A stretch of 64,000 nt of DNA from Palsa-504 sp963806335 (GCA_963806335.1 CAWDXO010000013.1:248001-312000); one strand, 5' to 3'. Positions 9,086 through 18,074 are shown, numbered from the stretch's first letter. Numbers and translations: made by a program. Notes: generated from the letters alone by a model not told the origin.

Positions 9086-9739
9086 ATGAACAACATTTAT
9101 GGCACTCCCGCCGGGGGCTACGGCAGCACCCCGGCGGGCACACCTGCCCCGGCCGCTTCCCCGGCCGCGTCGGCTCGCAAGCGGCGGCTGTTCCGGTGGG
9201 GCACCGGAATCACCCTGGCCGGCTTCCTCGTAGGCGGCGGGATCGCCTGGGCGGCGACGTCCGGTGGGGGCACGCCGGCCGCTAGCGGCCCCACCGGCAC
9301 GGCCGCGGTACTGAACTCGGCGCTCAATACCGCGAGCACCTCGGCCGGCCCGACCGGTTCCACCGCACCGGCGCGCCGGGCCCGGTGGGCGCTGGCCCGG
9401 CTCCGGCTTGTCGGCGGCGTTGACGGTCAATTCACCTTCCATAACAAGACGGGTTTCCACACGCTGGCATTCGAACGCGGCACCATCCAGTCGGTAAGTG
9501 GCAGCGACGTCGTGATCAAGGCCGCCGACGGCACGACCTGGACCTGGGTGACCGTGAGCGACACCGTGGTCAGGAAGGGCGGCAGCAAGACCACGACCAG
9601 CGCGTTGTCGGCAGGTGAGTCCGTATTCGCCGGGGGTCCCGTGGTCAGCGGGGCCAAGGACGCCCGGCTGATCGTGATCAGGGCTTCCGGAACATCTGGA
9701 GCCTCGGGATCTAGTTCGGCCCAGACATCGTTGAGCTAA
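9086..9739 (+). CDS. Single-pass membrane protein with extracellular beta domain (DUF5666-like)
   Basis: The 217-residue protein has a Gly/Pro/Ala-rich cytoplasmic head, one membrane helix (about residues 38-62, FRWGTGITLAGFLVGGGIAWAA), a Ser/Thr linker and an extracellular domain of short strands (GTIQSVSGSDVVIKAADGTTWTWVTVSDTVV) that resembles DUF5666-type repeats. It lies directly upstream of the two-component system and may be part of the same stress response. Its function is unknown. Confidence 0.7.
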   Translation: MNNIYGTPAGGYGSTPAGTPAPAASPAASARKRRLFRWGTGITLAGFLVGGGIAWAATSGGGTPAASGPTGTAAVLNSALNTASTSAGPTGSTAPARRARWALARLRLVGGVDGQFTFHNKTGFHTLAFERGTIQSVSGSDVVIKAADGTTWTWVTVSDTVVRKGGSKTTTSALSAGESVFAGGPVVSGAKDARLIVIRASGTSGASGSSSAQTSLS

Positions 9740-9749
9740 CCAGCGACGC

Positions 9750-9786
9750 ATGCGGCGGCGCGCACACTCCTGGTGGCGCGCCGCAT
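9750..9786 (+). terminator. GC-rich hairpin after the membrane protein gene
   Basis: ATGCGGC (9750-9756) pairs with GCCGCAT (9780-9786) and GCGC (9760-9763) with GCGC (9776-9779), with a three-base bulge. It starts 11 bases after the stop codon and before the response regulator gene. Confidence 0.45.
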
Positions 9787-9838
9787 CATGCTGCACTATC
9801 TATGCTGCGTATAGCGGCACAATGAAACGTGAGAGGCC

Positions 9839-10579
9839 ATGGCAGACGGTGACCGTATCCCGAAGGTGCTCGTCGTCGACGACGAGCCGAACATCCGTGA
9901 GCTCGTCGAGGTCGCGCTTAAGTTCCACGGCTGCGCCGTCGCCGTCAGCGCCAGCGGCAAGGACGCGCTGCACCAGGCCGGGGTCTACGAGCCGGACCTG
10001 ATGATCCTGGACGTCATGCTGCCCGACATGGACGGCTTCGAGATCTGCCGCACGCTGCGCGCGGAGGGCAACGACGTCCCGGTCATCTTCCTGACCGCGC
10101 GGGACACCACCTCTGACACCATCCGCGGGCTCACGCTGGGCGGCGACGACTACGTCACCAAGCCGTTCTCGGTGGAGGCGCTGGTGGCCAGGGTCCGGGC
10201 GGTGCTGCGGCGCACCACCCGCACCCACGGCAGTGACGGCCAGCTGGGCGGCGGCGCCGAGCTGCTGACGGTAGGGGACCTGGAACTGGACGAAGAGCAC
10301 TGGGTCGTCCGGCGCGGGGGGACCCAGGTAGAGCTCTCGCCGACGGAGTTCCGGCTGCTGGCGTACCTGATGCGCAACCAGGGGCGGATGCTGACCAGGC
10401 AGCAGCTGCTCGAGAACGTGTGGGGCTGGGAGTTCGCCGGCCAGTCCCAGGTGGTGGAGACCTACGTGAGCTACCTGCGGCGCAAGCTCGACCCGCTCGG
10501 GCCGCCGCTGATCCACACCCAGCGCGGCGTGGGCTACAGCCTGCGACCGCCGCCAGAAACCGAACGCGCGAGCAGATGA
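9839..10579 (+). CDS. OmpR-family response regulator
   Basis: The receiver domain (residues about 8-125) has the acidic pair D14/D15, phospho-acceptor D58 in LMILDVMLPDMDG, the threonine of FLTARD and the lysine of VTKPF. A C-terminal winged-helix domain (about 145-240) follows with SPTEFRLLAYLMRNQGRMLTRQQLLENVWG and a typical GVGYSLR end. Its stop overlaps the kinase start (ATGA). Confidence 0.95.
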   Translation: MADGDRIPKVLVVDDEPNIRELVEVALKFHGCAVAVSASGKDALHQAGVYEPDLMILDVMLPDMDGFEICRTLRAEGNDVPVIFLTARDTTSDTIRGLTLGGDDYVTKPFSVEALVARVRAVLRRTTRTHGSDGQLGGGAELLTVGDLELDEEHWVVRRGGTQVELSPTEFRLLAYLMRNQGRMLTRQQLLENVWGWEFAGQSQVVETYVSYLRRKLDPLGPPLIHTQRGVGYSLRPPPETERASR

Positions 10580-12075
10580 GGCTCGCGCGGCGTCTTGGGG
10601 CTGGCCGCGGCAGGCTCTCGCTGCGGTCCCGGCTGCTGGCCGGTCTCATCACCGTCACCGCGCTGTTCCTCATCATCATGGGCGTGGTCACGACGGTCGT
10701 TCTGGGGAACTCCGAGCAGGACCAGTTCAACTCCGACCTCACGCTGACGGCCCGGATCAAGCTGACCGAGGTCGCCGACCTCACCGGCGGCTACGCGGAG
10801 GCCTACATCAACGTGCCGTCCCGCCAGGTGGGGGTGCTGTCCCCGCCTTCGGCGGCCTCGTCTGAACTGAAGACCCTGCTCCAGAACCTGCTGGCCGGCG
10901 GGCAGCCGAGGCTGTACTTCAGCAAGAACGGCAATCCCGCGCAAACGCTGTTCCCCATCACCGAGCCGGGCGCCCCGGCGCTGACCGCGATCTGGCGGCC
11001 GGTCACCGCGGCCGAGGCTGCGCACAGCGGCAGCCTGCTGCCGGCCGGCGCGAGCGTGCTGGTGATCGCGCGCCCGAACAGCGCGGTCCCCAGCGCGGTC
11101 CGCGGGCTGGTGCTGGCCGAGCTGATCACCGGCGCGGTCCTGCTCGCGCTGCTCGGGATCGGCGGCCGGTGGCTGATCAGCCGCGGCCTGGCGCCGCTGG
11201 ACCGGATGGCGAGCACCGCGGACGTGATCACCAGCCGGGGCGACCTGACCGCCCGGATGCCGGACCCCGGTGACCACGCCGAGGCGGGACGGCTGGCCGG
11301 GGCCATCAACACCATGCTGGACCGGATCCAGCAGGCGTTCGGGGCCAGGTGGGAGTCCGAGCAGAAGGTGCGGCGGTTCGCCGCGGACGCGTCGCACGAG
11401 CTCCGCACGCCGCTCACCACCATCCGCGGTTACGCCGAGCTCTACCGGCAGGGCGCGCTGGGCCCGGACCGGCTGCCGAACGCCATGCGCCGTATCGAGC
11501 AGGAAGCGGACCGGATGTCTAGCCTGGTCGCCGAGCTGCTCGAGCTGGCCCGGCTGGACCGCAACTCCTCCCTCGACCTGACAGAAACCGACCTGTCCGC
11601 CCTGGTCCAGGACGCCGTCGCCGACGCCGAGGCGGTAGAGCCCAGCCGGCCGGTCAGCGCCAGGACGCCGGAAAGCCTGGTCGTGGTGGCCGACGAGCCG
11701 CGGATCAGGCAGGTGCTCGCCAACCTGCTCGGCAACGTCCGCGAGCACACCAGCCCGGATACCCGGGTCACCGTCCGGCTCGCCCGGGTCGGCCAGGGCG
11801 CGCTGCTCGAGGTGACGGATTCCGGCGAGGGCATGGACGAGGAGGCGGCAGCCCGGGCGTTCGACCGCTTCTACCGGGGCGGGCGGGGCGGCAGCAACGG
11901 CCACGGCAGCGGCCTCGGCCTGTCCATCGTGCAGGCGATCGCCGCTGCCCACGGCGGTCACGCCATGCTCAAGTCAGCGGAGGGCATCGGGACCAGCGTG
12001 CAGGTATGGATCCCCTTCCATCCCCCGGCCGCCGATTCGGAGCACACGATGCCGCGGAACGTTTCGTATCGCTGA
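10576..12075 (+). CDS. Sensor histidine kinase (OmpR-system partner)
   Basis: The ATG at 10576 overlaps the regulator stop by four bases and gives 499 residues. Membrane helices at about 20-43 and 178-198 enclose an extracellular sensor domain. A HAMP domain follows, then the H-box DASHELRTPLTTIRGY with phospho-accepting H274, an N-box (NLLGNVREH), and G-boxes (DSGEGMD and GSGLGLSIVQAIAAAHGG). The extracellular part has no recognised ligand-binding fold. The whole has the layout of MprB/TcrY-type kinases. Confidence 0.95.
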   Translation: MRLARRLGAGRGRLSLRSRLLAGLITVTALFLIIMGVVTTVVLGNSEQDQFNSDLTLTARIKLTEVADLTGGYAEAYINVPSRQVGVLSPPSAASSELKTLLQNLLAGGQPRLYFSKNGNPAQTLFPITEPGAPALTAIWRPVTAAEAAHSGSLLPAGASVLVIARPNSAVPSAVRGLVLAELITGAVLLALLGIGGRWLISRGLAPLDRMASTADVITSRGDLTARMPDPGDHAEAGRLAGAINTMLDRIQQAFGARWESEQKVRRFAADASHELRTPLTTIRGYAELYRQGALGPDRLPNAMRRIEQEADRMSSLVAELLELARLDRNSSLDLTETDLSALVQDAVADAEAVEPSRPVSARTPESLVVVADEPRIRQVLANLLGNVREHTSPDTRVTVRLARVGQGALLEVTDSGEGMDEEAAARAFDRFYRGGRGGSNGHGSGLGLSIVQAIAAAHGGHAMLKSAEGIGTSVQVWIPFHPPAADSEHTMPRNVSYR

Positions 12076-12124
12076 CCGCTGCGGTCAATTACCCAACAAC
12101 CGGGTCGTAAGCTGGCGATTCAAC

Positions 12125-12136
12125 TACGGTGAGGGC
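12125..12136 (+). promoter_or_regulatory. Putative leaderless -10 element of the first sigma-like gene
   Basis: CAACTACGGT at 12121-12130 contains TACGGT, which fits the actinobacterial TANNNT -10 consensus. It lies six bases before the ATG, so the transcript would start at or next to the start codon. The same ten bases occur at exactly the same distance before the second sigma-like gene. Confidence 0.5.
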
Positions 12137-13066
12137 ATGGACGACCGCGAGACTGTCGCGGCGATCGTGGCAGGCGACCTGGCGGGTCTCGCCGACGCCT
12201 ATGACAGATACGCGGAGTCCCTCTACGGTTACTCCCACTGGATGCTGCACGAACCGGCCGACGCGGACGATGCCGTCCTGGATACGTTCGTCATCGCCGC
12301 CGGCGGCCTCGGCGGTCTGCGTGATCCTCGCAGGCTGCGCCCGTGGCTGTACGCCGTGGCCCGCAACGAATGCCACCACCGGCTCCGCGGGACGGAAGTA
12401 GGCCTCGATGAGGCCGCCGGCGACGTCGGTCTGTCCGCCGGTGCCAGCGACCCGCCCGAACGGGCCGAACTGCGCAGGCTGATCCGGGCCGCGCTGGCCG
12501 GGCTGGGCCCGGGCGAGCGCGAGGTCCTCGAGCTTGGCCTCAGGCACGACCTGCACGGCGCCGATCTCGCCGCCGTGCTCGGTGTCACGCGTCACCATGC
12601 GCACGCTCTGGCCGTCCGCGCCCGCGGTCAGCTGGAGAAGTCGGTGGGCGCGCTGCTCGTCGCCCGTACCGGGCGGCGGGCCTGCCCCACGCTCGACATG
12701 ATGCTCACCACCTGGGACGGGCGGCTGACCATGTTCGCCCGCCGGCGGATCTGCCAGCACGTCGACCGCTGCGAGACCTGCGACGACCGCCGTCGTAACA
12801 CGATGGGACCGGTGGCGCTGTTCGGCATGGCTCCGCTGGCCGCGCTCCCGCCCGGACTGCGCCCCGAGGTGATGAGGCTCTGTACCGACGACAGCCAGGA
12901 GACGCTGGGCTACCGGCAGGAGGTGACGCTGGGAGCTGGCCCGTTCGGTCCCAACGGCTTCCCCGAGGCATCCCGGCCGCCGCGGCGGCGGCTGCTCGCC
13001 CTATCCCGGATCGCGGCGGCGGCGGGCACCCCAACGGGCACGGCCTCGCCGACGTTCTTGCCTTAG
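12137..13066 (+). CDS. Sigma-70-like protein fused to a zinc anti-sigma motif
   Basis: Residues 10-80 resemble sigma region 2 (AYDRYAESLYGYSHWML and LRDPRRLRPWLYAVARNE). Residues 108-170 are a region 4-like HTH (LGPGEREVLELGLRHDLHGADLAAVLGVTRHHAHALAVRA). A zinc anti-sigma motif follows: H208-x3-C212-x2-C215, preceded by C206. The tail holds an AGPFGPNGFP motif that the neighbouring protein shares, and then stops after a short basic stretch where the neighbour continues into a membrane helix. The protein may be naturally soluble or truncated at the 3' end. Confidence 0.8.
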   Translation: MDDRETVAAIVAGDLAGLADAYDRYAESLYGYSHWMLHEPADADDAVLDTFVIAAGGLGGLRDPRRLRPWLYAVARNECHHRLRGTEVGLDEAAGDVGLSAGASDPPERAELRRLIRAALAGLGPGEREVLELGLRHDLHGADLAAVLGVTRHHAHALAVRARGQLEKSVGALLVARTGRRACPTLDMMLTTWDGRLTMFARRRICQHVDRCETCDDRRRNTMGPVALFGMAPLAALPPGLRPEVMRLCTDDSQETLGYRQEVTLGAGPFGPNGFPEASRPPRRRLLALSRIAAAAGTPTGTASPTFLP

Positions 13067-13092
13067 TCCTCGGGCCAGGCGGGCGACCGCCC

Positions 13093-13431
13093 TCAGGCCA
13101 GGCGGGCGGCCGCCGCGTCCGGGTCGTCCACGGTCACGAGCAGCCGGTCAAATGGCTGTCCGGACAGCTCGATGACCACCGCCGGACGGTGGCCGTGGCA
13201 GATCGCGAACGTCCGGACGCCGTGACGGGAGAACGTCCCGGCCATGACCACGCCCGGCACCTCGGTGCCCAGCCCCGGGAGGCCGCGCGCCTCCGCCATG
13301 CCGTCGGCCACGGCACGGACGCCGAGGATGGCCCAGCGCGGGACGGTGATATTGCGGTGCAGGGACTCCACCTTCTCGGCCAAGGAAAGGACCACGGTGA
13401 CCGTGTGATCCGTTATCCGCAGCCTCGCCAT
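13093..13431 (-). CDS. Small PH-like hypothetical protein
   Basis: This roughly 112-residue protein has a beta-rich pattern (LRITDHTVTVVLSLAEKVESLH) and a central PGVVMAGTFSRHGVRTFAICHG, ending in FDRLLVTVDDPDAAAARL. Short bacterial proteins of this outline are often described as PH-like, but I am not certain of the family. The ATG at 13431 is chosen over 13443. It is divergent from the second sigma-like gene. Confidence 0.6.
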   Translation of the reverse strand: MARLRITDHTVTVVLSLAEKVESLHRNITVPRWAILGVRAVADGMAEARGLPGLGTEVPGVVMAGTFSRHGVRTFAICHGHRPAVVIELSGQPFDRLLVTVDDPDAAAARLA

Positions 13432-13546
13432 GGTGCTTATCATCCCTGATCGTGCGGGCCGCTCCGGCGGACGCCCGTGATGAGTCTGTTGCTCGTTTTC
13501 CGCTACCTGGTTATTCGTTCTGACTCAGCGCTATGCAAGATCCAAC

Positions 13547-13558
13547 TACGGTTAGCAC
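13547..13558 (+). promoter_or_regulatory. Putative leaderless -10 element of the sigma-domain membrane protein
   Basis: CAACTACGGT (13543-13552) contains TACGGT six bases before the ATG. This matches the element before the gene at 12137 in both sequence and spacing. Confidence 0.5.
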
Positions 13559-14737
13559 ATGCAGGACCGAGAGGTGGTCGCGGCGGTCGCCGCAGCTGAC
13601 CCGGATGGGCTCGCCGCGGCGTACGACCAGTTCGCCGCGCCCCTGTTCGCGTACTGCCGCCGCATGCTGCCCGACCCCGAGGCCGCGGCCGGCGCCGTGC
13701 GGGACACCTTCGTCATCGCCACCTCCAGGCTCGGAGGGCTACGCGATCCGGACCGCCTGCGCGCCTGGCTTTACGCGGTCGCGCGCAACGAATGCCTGCT
13801 CCGCCAACAGGCCGCGGGTGTCCCGTCGCGGCCGCCGAAGGTCCCGCTGCCCTCGCCGGGCGCCGGCGCCCCGGCCGCGATCGAGCTCCCGGACGAGCTG
13901 CGCGGGCAGGTGCTCAAGGCCTGCACCGATAACACGCCCGCCGGACGCGCGGATCGCGCCAGCGTGACGCATCGCGCGGGGCCGTTCGGCCCCACGGGCT
14001 TCCCGAAGGCGATCGGCGCGCCCGGCCCCCTATGGTGGCGGCGGATCCGGCGGCATCCTCGCGCGGTCACGGCCGTGATCGCGGTGACGGCGGTGGCGGC
14101 CGGAGGGATCGTCGTGATGCTGACGGCGGGCAGTCCGCACCGCACCCCGGTTTCTACCCTCGCCCTCGGCGGCGGTGTTCCGGCCGGCGCGACCGGCGTC
14201 GCCTCGAGCAGCGCCGCGGCGTCACCGCCGGCGGCTCACCGGGCCTCGCCCGCGAACAGCCGGCCGGCGCCTTCGGTGTCAGCGTCCGTCGGCGTACCCA
14301 GCCCGGATCCGCCGACCGGGCGGGGATCGCTACCGCCGCCCTCGGCCTCGGCACCCGGCACGTCGCCGTCCGCGTCGCCATCGCCATCTTCCTCGCCGTC
14401 ACCTTCACCGCCGCCGTCACCGTCACCGTCACCGTCGCCGAGCCGGGGCACGCTCAAGGTCACGCCGGCCGCGCTGGCGCTCACCTCCACCGCCGGCAAG
14501 GCGGTCAGCGGGACCTTTATCCTGTCCGCCGTGGGCGGCCCGGTCAGTAACTACACGATCAGTGTCCCCGCGGCCATGGCGGCCAAGGTGAAGGTGTCGC
14601 CCGCCGCGGGATCCCTTCCCGGCGACGGCTGGGTCACCGTGACCGTCACCGTGACCAGCAAGGTCGCGGTCAATACCCAGCTCACCGTGGACCCCGGCAA
14701 TGTCGCCGTCACCGTGACGCTCGGCATCAAGGCCTAG
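13559..14737 (+). CDS. Sigma region 2-like domain fused to a membrane helix and extracellular domain
   Basis: Residues 1-85 match sigma region 2 and align well with the first sigma-like protein. Region 4 is missing. After an AGPFGPTGFP motif (residues 140-149) comes a membrane helix (about 168-190), a Ser/Pro-rich spacer (about 215-300) and a beta-rich extracellular domain (GTLKVTPAALALTSTAGKAVSGTFILSA) that resembles BACON or Ig-like modules. A protein with only region 2 and a membrane anchor cannot act as a normal sigma factor. It may sequester core RNA polymerase or a partner. Confidence 0.75.
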   Translation: MQDREVVAAVAAADPDGLAAAYDQFAAPLFAYCRRMLPDPEAAAGAVRDTFVIATSRLGGLRDPDRLRAWLYAVARNECLLRQQAAGVPSRPPKVPLPSPGAGAPAAIELPDELRGQVLKACTDNTPAGRADRASVTHRAGPFGPTGFPKAIGAPGPLWWRRIRRHPRAVTAVIAVTAVAAGGIVVMLTAGSPHRTPVSTLALGGGVPAGATGVASSSAAASPPAAHRASPANSRPAPSVSASVGVPSPDPPTGRGSLPPPSASAPGTSPSASPSPSSSPSPSPPPSPSPSPSPSRGTLKVTPAALALTSTAGKAVSGTFILSAVGGPVSNYTISVPAAMAAKVKVSPAAGSLPGDGWVTVTVTVTSKVAVNTQLTVDPGNVAVTVTLGIKA

Positions 14738-15672
14738 CGCCAGGCCGCGAGGAACTCCTCGAGCTCGGCGCGGCTCGGTGATACGGCTGCGCCGGAGCGG
14801 GTGACGGTCAGGGCCGCGGCGGCGTTGGCGCGGCGAGCGGCTTCGGTCACGGTCAGCCCGGCGGCGAGGCCGGCCAGGAAGACCCCGGAGTGGGCGTCGC
14901 CCGCTCCCGTCGTGTCAACCGCGGTGACGGCGGGCGCCGGGATACGGGTCAGCGACGGGCCCTGGTCCGGGCCGGCCCGGAGCGCCAGCACGCAGCCCTC
15001 CGGGCCGGCCCGGACGATCACATCCGCCCGGCCGGTCCGGCTGACCAGGCGGCGAGCCGCCTCGGCTGGGTCGCTGGCGCCGGTGAGCAGGACCGCTTCG
15101 CGCTGGTTGCAGCTCCACCAGTCACAGCGGGCCAGGACCGGGTCCAGGACGGCCGCGGGGATATCCGCGACCAGCGGGCCCGGGTCCGTGAACAGCACGA
15201 CCTCGGGCGGGAGGCGGGCGGCCCAGGCGCCGAGGATCGCGCCGGAGGCGGCCGGGACCAGGCCGTAGCCGGAAACGTAGACGGCGTCGCCCGGCCTGAC
15301 CCGGACCAGGTCCCAGGCGCCCGGCTCGCGCAGCGACTCGGCCCCCAGGTGAGTGATGAACGTACGCTCGCCGTCCGCCTCGACCAGGGCCACGTCGAAA
15401 CCCGTGTCCCGGTCCGGGTCCGGGGCGCGGAGCAGCCCGATGTCCTCGGCGGCCAGGGCCGCGCGCACCTTCTCACCCCACGGCCCGGTGCCGTGCCCGC
15501 CGGCGTAGACCACGGGCAGGGCCTGCCGGACGGCGGCGGCCATGATGTTGAACCCGCCGCCGACCTCGACGGCAGCCGATTCCGAGAGCATGTCGCCGCC
15601 GCGCTCGGGCAGCGCCTGGACCCGCATCAGCACATCGACGATCGCCTCGCCGGCGAATACGAGGCGTTTCAC
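14734..15672 (-). CDS. PfkB-family carbohydrate kinase
   Basis: The GTG at 15672 overlaps the ADP-ribosylglycohydrolase stop (GTGA) and gives 312 residues. The ribokinase fold is clear: FAGEAIVDVLMRVQALPERGGD at the start, the GGGFNIMAAAVRQ sugar-site segment, and the catalytic DTTGAGDAHSG near the C-terminus. The substrate is unknown. Coupling with an ADP-ribosylglycohydrolase suggests ribose or a nucleoside. Confidence 0.92.
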   Translation of the reverse strand: MKRLVFAGEAIVDVLMRVQALPERGGDMLSESAAVEVGGGFNIMAAAVRQALPVVYAGGHGTGPWGEKVRAALAAEDIGLLRAPDPDRDTGFDVALVEADGERTFITHLGAESLREPGAWDLVRVRPGDAVYVSGYGLVPAASGAILGAWAARLPPEVVLFTDPGPLVADIPAAVLDPVLARCDWWSCNQREAVLLTGASDPAEAARRLVSRTGRADVIVRAGPEGCVLALRAGPDQGPSLTRIPAPAVTAVDTTGAGDAHSGVFLAGLAAGLTVTEAARRANAAAALTVTRSGAAVSPSRAELEEFLAAWR

Positions 15673-16673
15673 CGGGTCGCCCGCAACGTGAAAAGGTCGT
15701 CGGCGAGCCCGGCGAGTCCGAGGCCCTGGGCGTCGATGACGGCGATCGCCTCGGGCGGGAAGGCCGTGACGCCGTGGCAGGCTCCGGCGACCGCGCCGGC
15801 CATCGCCGCGATCGTGTCGCAGTCGCCGCCGAGCGAGGCCGCCAGCAGGCAGGCCTGCCACGGATCGGCGGGTTCGGCGGCCAGCACCGCGAAGGCGGCG
15901 GGGACGGACTCCTGGGTGGCCAGGCTGGTGCCGACCAGCGTGTAGATCAACTCCGCGGCCTGCGCCCTGCTCCGGCCCGCGACCAGGCGGGTGGCCCATT
16001 CGATGCGGGCGGCGACGTCGGCGCCCGCGACCCAGTGGCCGCGCCCGGCCGCGATGCGGGCCGCGTGGACGCCCAGCGCCGTGGCTTCGGCGATCCCCGC
16101 GCCGGAGACCCCGGCGCTCACCGCGGCGGCCACCGCGGCCGCGCCGGCCAGCGCGATCCCGGTGTTGTGCGTGACGCTGCTCGCCGCCACGACCTGGTCG
16201 ACCAGTGTCGACAGATCATGATCGAGGCCCACCAGGATGCCGACGGGGGCGATGCGCATGGCGGCGCCGTTGGTGTCGCCGGCGGCACCCGCCTCCTCCG
16301 GCGGCGTGCCCGCCAGCACGGCGGCCACGGCGCGCTTGGTAGAGGGGCCGAGGAGGTCGAGCGAGCCGCGTTCGGCCATGTCGCGCTCCCAGCGGACCAG
16401 GGCCTGCGCCAGCTGGCGGGGGTCGACCGCGCCGTCGCCCTGGACCAGGAGCCGGCCCAGCAGGACCGCCTGCTCGGTGTCGTCGGTGACCGACCCGGCG
16501 GGCAGGCCCGCGGCGATCGGGTGGCCCGGCGGCGCCGGCTCGAAGCCGCGCAGCCGATCGCCCCAGCGAGCGCGTATCTCCTGACGTGAGAGGTGCTGCG
16601 TCGGCATGCCCAGTGCGTCCCCGACGGCCAGCCCGTACAGCGCGCCCCGGGCGCGCGAGGCAGCGGTGGCCAC
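15669..16673 (-). CDS. ADP-ribosylglycohydrolase family protein
   Basis: The GTG at 16673, two bases after the VOC gene stop, gives 334 residues and starts directly at the family N-terminus (SRARGALYGLAVGDALGMP). The metal-binding aspartates are present in SVTDDTEQA and GGDCDTIAAMAGAV. These enzymes remove ADP-ribose from proteins or small molecules. A longer frame to 16826 would overlap the VOC gene and is unlikely. It is translationally coupled to the PfkB kinase. Confidence 0.9.
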   Translation of the reverse strand: MATAASRARGALYGLAVGDALGMPTQHLSRQEIRARWGDRLRGFEPAPPGHPIAAGLPAGSVTDDTEQAVLLGRLLVQGDGAVDPRQLAQALVRWERDMAERGSLDLLGPSTKRAVAAVLAGTPPEEAGAAGDTNGAAMRIAPVGILVGLDHDLSTLVDQVVAASSVTHNTGIALAGAAAVAAAVSAGVSGAGIAEATALGVHAARIAAGRGHWVAGADVAARIEWATRLVAGRSRAQAAELIYTLVGTSLATQESVPAAFAVLAAEPADPWQACLLAASLGGDCDTIAAMAGAVAGACHGVTAFPPEAIAVIDAQGLGLAGLADDLFTLRATR

Positions 16674-16675
16674 CC

Positions 16676-17167
16676 TCAGAGGACGTGCTGACCGTACATC
16701 TCGCCCAGGGGGTCGGCGAGGAGTTCGAGGCGGGCGCCGTCCGGGTCGCGGAAGTACAGCGACGTGCCGCTTTCCTCCAGGTAGGCCACCCCGGCCGAGT
16801 CCAGGTTGGCGCGTAGCGCGGCCCACTTGTCCGGCGTCACCGAGATCGCGAGGTGGTGCAGGCCGCCGAGGACCTCGGCGTACGGGCCGAGGTCGAGGCC
16901 GGGAAAGTCGAAGAAGGCCAGCAGGTTGCCGTTACCCACGTCGAAGAAGAAATGGTTGGACCCCGCATAATCACGATTCTCGATGATCTCGGTCAGCGGG
17001 AACTCGAGGACGCCCTGGTAGAAGCGGATCGTCCGCTCCACATCCGAGCTGAGCAGCGCGGTGTGATGGATCCCGCGCGCGCTGCTTGGCGGCCGGTCGG
17101 CAGATACGTATTCGGCCCGCAACCGCGCGCGCTCCGCCTCGATAACGGCGAGGTCCATGGTCGCCAC
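16676..17167 (-). CDS. VOC-family (glyoxalase/dioxygenase-fold) protein
   Basis: The 163-residue protein has paired beta-alpha-beta modules: HHTALLSSDVERTIRFYQGVLEFPL and HHLAISVTPDKWAALRANLDSAG, with YFRDPDGARLELLADP at the end. The metal-site residues (H34 or H35, the second-module H and the terminal E) are retained. It starts 6 bases after the DinB-like gene. Substrate unknown. Confidence 0.9.
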   Translation of the reverse strand: MATMDLAVIEAERARLRAEYVSADRPPSSARGIHHTALLSSDVERTIRFYQGVLEFPLTEIIENRDYAGSNHFFFDVGNGNLLAFFDFPGLDLGPYAEVLGGLHHLAISVTPDKWAALRANLDSAGVAYLEESGTSLYFRDPDGARLELLADPLGEMYGQHVL

Positions 17168-17173
17168 TCCCCC

Positions 17174-18016
17174 TTAGATCCGGAAGAACGAGTTGAGGAA
17201 CCTGTCGGCCACCGCGCGATCGCCCCGGATGGTGCCCGCGTTCACCCGGCCGAACGCGGTCAGCACCAGGCTACCGGGATCGAACTCGATCACGGCGGGC
17301 ATGCCGGACACGTCTTCCCGAGCGTAGCTCAGCCCTTCCGGCGTGATGCTCACCAGGTAGTCGACGGCGTTACGGCCGGAAACCCTGATGCCGATCACCA
17401 GGGCCTCGGTGTTCTCCGCGTCGGCAGGATTCCCGGGATCAGCAGGGGGCCGCACGGTCGCCTGCCAGATGCCGAAGATGAACGGCACCAGCAGGTCCGC
17501 GGTGTCACCGCCGAGAGCATGCGCCTGGCCGGTGCCCTGGCGGATGTCCCAGCCGTGCACGCTGTAGTCCATGAGCTGGAAGACCGGGAAGAAGTACGCG
17601 GGCAGCGGTCCCATGAACTTGTGCGTGACCTGCTGCCCGCCCCATTCGGCCGGGCTGAGCGCGACACAGATCTCCATCATCTTCTCGAAGTCGGCCCGCA
17701 GCCGCTCCAGCGCCTCGTCCCGTCCCAGCCCGCGGTGTTCCCTGGCGGCCTCATCCAGGCGTTCGGCCATCACCATCAGGCCGAGCGACGCGGCGGACCC
17801 GGTCTCGGAAGCTGCCTCGTAAAAACCGGTGAAGTAGCCTTCTGTGACATCGATCAGGTGGCCGACGATGTCCCTGACTTCCCACCGCGGGCAGGCGGTC
17901 GGCGCGTTCCAGACGTCACTGGCGGCCGCCATCTCGAACAGCGCGTCAGCTTCCAGCCTGACGACGCGCAGCACGTTGTCCTTGGCGGCGTAGTTGGTCG
18001 CGTCCCAGTCGTTCAT
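17174..18016 (-). CDS. DinB-like protein, maleylpyruvate isomerase N-terminal (TIGR03083) type
   Basis: The ATG at 18016 (MNDWDATNYAAKDN) is preferred to 18043. The N-terminal four-helix bundle carries CPRWEVRDIVGHLIDV with its metal-site histidine and a later DYSVHGWDIRQG, the pattern of mycothiol-dependent enzymes. A C-terminal SCP2-like domain (NAVDYLVSITPEGLSY and FGRVNAGTIRGDRAVADRF) follows. The VOC protein is in the same operon. Confidence 0.85.
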   Translation of the reverse strand: MNDWDATNYAAKDNVLRVVRLEADALFEMAAASDVWNAPTACPRWEVRDIVGHLIDVTEGYFTGFYEAASETGSAASLGLMVMAERLDEAAREHRGLGRDEALERLRADFEKMMEICVALSPAEWGGQQVTHKFMGPLPAYFFPVFQLMDYSVHGWDIRQGTGQAHALGGDTADLLVPFIFGIWQATVRPPADPGNPADAENTEALVIGIRVSGRNAVDYLVSITPEGLSYAREDVSGMPAVIEFDPGSLVLTAFGRVNAGTIRGDRAVADRFLNSFFRI

Positions 18017-18074
18017 GATGACGCCAAACCTTAGAACAATCAACCAAACGGGTCAACGCCCCGAAGCGAACCGG

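Noticed and set aside
7711..9285. Long plus-strand frame antisense to cobN
   Set aside because: It is a GC-bias shadow of cobN, with Arg/Gly/Pro-rich composition and no domain similarity.
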